Origin: Longitalea luteola
GTDB lineage: Bacteria; Bacteroidota; Bacteroidia; Chitinophagales; Chitinophagaceae
DNA: 64,000 nucleotides
Assembly: GCF_017356035.1 (NCBI RefSeq)
Contig: NZ_JAFIQX010000002.1
Location: 496,001-560,000, forward strand
Reading direction: 5' to 3'
Both the position numbers and the translations under genes were made by a program. Positions within the stretch are counted from its first letter, which is position 1. Every line of letters begins with the position of its first letter. The notes under the pieces are model-generated. The model was given only the letters and a program-made list of their open reading frames with translations. It was not told the origin of the DNA and ran no database searches. Below are positions 61,766 through 64,000 of the stretch, in pieces.

Positions 61766-62278
61766 ATGTTACCAGAAGTATGGCTGCGCGGGCCATTGGC
61801 CGGAATCCCTGCATTGGTACAACCGGTAGCCCATGCATTATTGCAGGCGCAGGAAGAGATCCATGAATTGATGAAGGATTTTCCGGATGCGCTGTTATGG
61901 CAACGTCCGGCAGGGGTGGCTTCGCCCGGTTTTCATTTAAAGCATATCGCGGGCGTCCTTGACCGGTTGTTTACCTATGCCGGCGGCCGGGCATTGACTG
62001 CCCAACAACTCCAGTACCTCAAAGCAGAAACTGAAACTTCAGCAGATAATACCGTAGCCGCTCTCCTGAACACCCTCGATGCGCAGATCACCGCTTCCAT
62101 AGAAGCACTGAAAGCTATTGATGAATCTACTTTAACGGAACCACGAGGCGTAGGCCGCCAGCAATTGCCTTCCACGGTGCTTGGTTTGCTTTTTCATGCG
62201 GCAGAACACACCATGCGGCATACCGGGCAATTGGTGGTCACAGTACGGGTGGTGCTGCAAAAAAAAGCTGAAGGCTGA
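61766..62278 (+). CDS. DinB-superfamily protein
   Basis: A 170-residue four-helix-bundle protein. HLKHIAGVLDRL and HAAEHTMRHTGQL provide the histidines that bind a metal in DinB/YfiT-like proteins. Members often act as thiol-dependent transferases or have unknown activity. It lies 124 bases after the GH3 fusion gene, with a word-repeat patch in between. Its last codons (AEG) and stop are formed by a GGCTGAAGGC repeat patch. Confidence 0.8.
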   Translation: MLPEVWLRGPLAGIPALVQPVAHALLQAQEEIHELMKDFPDALLWQRPAGVASPGFHLKHIAGVLDRLFTYAGGRALTAQQLQYLKAETETSADNTVAALLNTLDAQITASIEALKAIDESTLTEPRGVGRQQLPSTVLGLLFHAAEHTMRHTGQLVVTVRVVLQKKAEG

Positions 62279-62312
62279 AGGCTTAAAGCTGAAGGCACAG
62301 GGCTGAAGGCTG
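62262..62312. repeat. GGCTGAAGGC word-repeat patch at the end of the DinB-like gene
   Basis: AAGCTGAAGGCTGAAGGC, TTAAAGCTGAAGGC and AGGGCTGAAGGCTGG. The same words make up the patch at 40345-40470, 22 kb away. The patch includes the stop codon of the DinB-like gene. Confidence 0.8.
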
Positions 62313-62550
62313 GTTACTTGAAAAGTTAATGTTATAGATGCGCCTGGTAAAACATGAATGTGGAAAAGCCCCGGAATGACAATGCTTTCCAACGCAGTCA
62401 ATCATGGAAAGCTCAGAAAATCAAACAGCTACATCATTTTCCGCTTATCGTAAATGCCGGCCAAACCTCCGTCGGGCCGGCATTCGCAGGTACACAATGT
62501 TCGTATCCCAGTTCAGCAGGAGCAATTAAGTCAACATTCTGTCTTAACTT
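62313..62550. other. intergenic stretch before korA with a hairpin
   Basis: No ORF is supported. A 10-bp stem AATGCCGGCC / GGCCGGCATT (62453-62484) has a 12-base loop and no T tract. It may be a palindromic repeat or a leader element. Confidence 0.4.
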
Positions 62551-62554
62551 ATAC

Positions 62555-62562
62555 TAATTTTG
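62555..62562 (+). promoter_or_regulatory. -7 box of korA
   Basis: TAATTTTG fits TAnnTTTG, 24 bases before the korA ATG. Confidence 0.4.
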
Positions 62563-62586
62563 CAAATTAACTAGAACAACAGTCCA

Positions 62587-64000
62587 ATGATTCGTAAAGA
62601 ACAGGTCCTGCAGGATGTAGTGATCAAATTTGCCGGTGATTCCGGAGACGGGATGCAGTTAACCGGCACTCAGTTTACTAACAATACTGCATTGCTGGGC
62701 ATTGACCTTGCCACTTTCCCTGATTTTCCGGCCGAAATACGTGCCCCCCAGGGTACCCTGCCTGGTGTAAGTGGTTACCAATTGCGCTTTTCGAGCGACC
62801 GGGTATTTACGCCGGGTGATGAATGTGATGTGTTGGTAGCTATGAACGCCGCCGCTTTAAAGTCGAACCTGAAAGCCCTGAAAAAGGGCGGTAAAATAAT
62901 AGCCAATACCGATGGTTTTGATGCCAAGAACCTGCGGTTGGCCAATTACCCCGATGGTGTGAATCCGCTGGAAGACGGCAGCCTCGAGAACTATGAGGTC
63001 ATTAAAATGGATGTAACCAAAATGACCCGCGAGGCCCTGAAAGATATCACCATGGGCACGAAGGAAAAAGACCGCGCCAAGAATATGTTCGTGCTTGGCT
63101 TCCTGTACTGGATGTATAACCGCGATATGGAGAATACCATCCAGTTCCTGAAAGACAAATTTGGAAAGAAAGCCGAGATCCTCGATAGCAATGTGAAAGC
63201 CTTACAGGCCGGTTACAATTTCGGTGATACTACAGAAACGTTCACCACCCGCTATAAAGTTGATAAAGCCCGCATGGAATCCGGTGAATACCGTTCCATA
63301 ATGGGTAACCAGGCAGTAGCCTACGGTTTGATAGCGGCTTCGCAAAAAAGCGGATTGCCTTTATTCCTGGGTTCTTATCCCATTACACCGGCTTCAGATA
63401 TTCTGCATGAGCTGAGCAGGCATAAAGGCTTTGGCGTAAAAACCTTTCAGGCCGAAGATGAAATTGCCGGTATAGCCTCGGCAATTGGTGCTGCCTATGG
63501 TGGCGCCCTGGGTGTTACCACTACTTCCGGTCCGGGCATGGCATTGAAGGGCGAAGCCATGGGGCTTGCCGTGATGCTCGAAATACCGCTGGTGATCTGC
63601 GATATTCAACGCGGCGGACCTTCCACGGGTTTGCCTACCAAAACAGAACAAAGCGATCTGTTACAGGCTTACTATGGCCGTAATGGCGAATGTCCCATGC
63701 CGATCGTTTCGGCCAGTACGCCCAGTGATTGCTTCAGTGCAGTGTATGAAGCCGTGCGTATTGCCGTACAGCATATGACGCCGGTTATCTTCCTGAGCGA
63801 TGGTTATATTGCCAATGGCGCCGAACCGTGGCGTTTTCCAAAAAGTGATGACCTGCCGCCGATCGTGGTAAAGTTCAAAACTGAATTGGGCCATGGGGAA
63901 GAAAAATTCCAACCATACCTGCGCGATGAAAAACTGGTACGTCCCTGGGCTATTCCCGGTATACCAGGACTTGAACACCGCATTGGTGGTTTGGAAAAAC
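62587..64000 (+). CDS. korA: 2-oxoglutarate:ferredoxin oxidoreductase, alpha subunit with fused gamma domain (partial)
   Basis: The first 471 codons of a gene that runs off the window. The N-terminal gamma domain (about 1-190) begins [15 protein letters not shown]. The alpha domain follows with [45 protein letters not shown] and [20 protein letters not shown]. The enzyme converts 2-oxoacids to acyl-CoA with reduced ferredoxin and can run in either direction of the TCA cycle. The beta subunit gene should lie just beyond the window. A 2-oxoacid other than 2-oxoglutarate cannot be excluded. Confidence 0.92.
   Translation, partial: MIRKEQVLQDVVIKFAGDSGDGMQLTGTQFTNNTALLGIDLATFPDFPAEIRAPQGTLPGVSGYQLRFSSDRVFTPGDECDVLVAMNAAALKSNLKALKKGGKIIANTDGFDAKNLRLANYPDGVNPLEDGSLENYEVIKMDVTKMTREALKDITMGTKEKDRAKNMFVLGFLYWMYNRDMENTIQFLKDKFGKKAEILDSNVKALQAGYNFGDTTETFTTRYKVDKARMESGEYRSIMGNQAVAYGLIAASQKSGLPLFLGSYPITPASDILHELSRHKGFGVKTFQAEDEIAGIASAIGAAYGGALGVTTTSGPGMALKGEAMGLAVMLEIPLVICDIQRGGPSTGLPTKTEQSDLLQAYYGRNGECPMPIVSASTPSDCFSAVYEAVRIAVQHMTPVIFLSDGYIANGAEPWRFPKSDDLPPIVVKFKTELGHGEEKFQPYLRDEKLVRPWAIPGIPGLEHRIGGLEK

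Overview
The window comes from a bacterium of the phylum Bacteroidota, most probably family Chitinophagaceae (Chitinophaga/Niastella type). The evidence is tandem SusC/SusD pairs behind an ECF sigma/FecR pair, gldH, BatD, GDYXXLXY and DUF2157 proteins, TAnnTTTG-type -7 promoter boxes, few Shine-Dalgarno sites, and many lipoproteins. No rRNA, tRNA, CRISPR array, transposase or phage gene was recognised. Most of the window looks like ordinary chromosome.

Layout: 1-1640 is the end of bamA and two OmpH/Skp chaperones. 1.9-3.9 kb holds murI and the rpmH-rnpA-yidD cluster. 4.0-6.2 kb has a lipoprotein, superoxide dismutase and a DUF1080 protein. 6.3-18.4 kb is a nutrient-uptake locus: ECF sigma, FecR, susC1-susD1, susC2-susD2. 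Two promoter-like sequences with identical spacing (before fecR and before susC2) suggest that one sigma drives both parts. 18.6-28.1 kb is mixed metabolism: tadA, a GntP permease, a DUF3857/transglutaminase protein, aldehyde dehydrogenase, glutathione peroxidase, an M28 peptidase and dus. 28.3-31.5 kb is a membrane-lipid cluster (CPBP protease, cdsA, a lipoprotein, psd). 31.5-37 kb has a YjjG-type phosphatase, an SDR, a BatD protein without a normal start codon, and GDYXXLXY/DUF2157 proteins. 37.1-41.1 kb is a minus-strand run of yicC, gldH, a histidine kinase and a response regulator, plus an rluE-like pseudouridine synthase. 41.7-47.7 kb has an LpxD-like acyltransferase, a LytTR regulator with a two-component-propeller kinase, and a CarboxypepD_reg protein. 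47.9-53.9 kb has an epimerase, 3-hydroxyacyl-CoA dehydrogenase, pheS, a degenerate arginase-fold protein and a PBP4-type DD-peptidase. 54.1-64 kb has a second ECF sigma with a protein predicted to span both membranes (Dma-type anti-sigma), mutL, a GH3/beta-lactamase fusion, a DinB-like protein and the 5' part of korA.

The most unusual structure is in the gaps between genes. At more than a dozen loci a patch of short degenerate 'word' repeats starts within a few bases of a stop codon. Each patch is built from one word family (for example GGCTGAAGGC, GATTTCGAGATTT, GATAATGGAATACAG, GGCAATAGAC, GGTTACCGG), and several families recur tens of kilobases apart. Some patches reach into coding ends, and one lies in frame inside mutL. 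Genes with clear T-tailed hairpin terminators mostly lack these patches, so the patches may serve at mRNA 3' ends. The other main points are the sigma/dual-membrane anti-sigma pair, a vestigial SusC start upstream of susC1, the shared ECF promoter, the arginase-like protein with lost metal ligands, and several operator-like palindromes.
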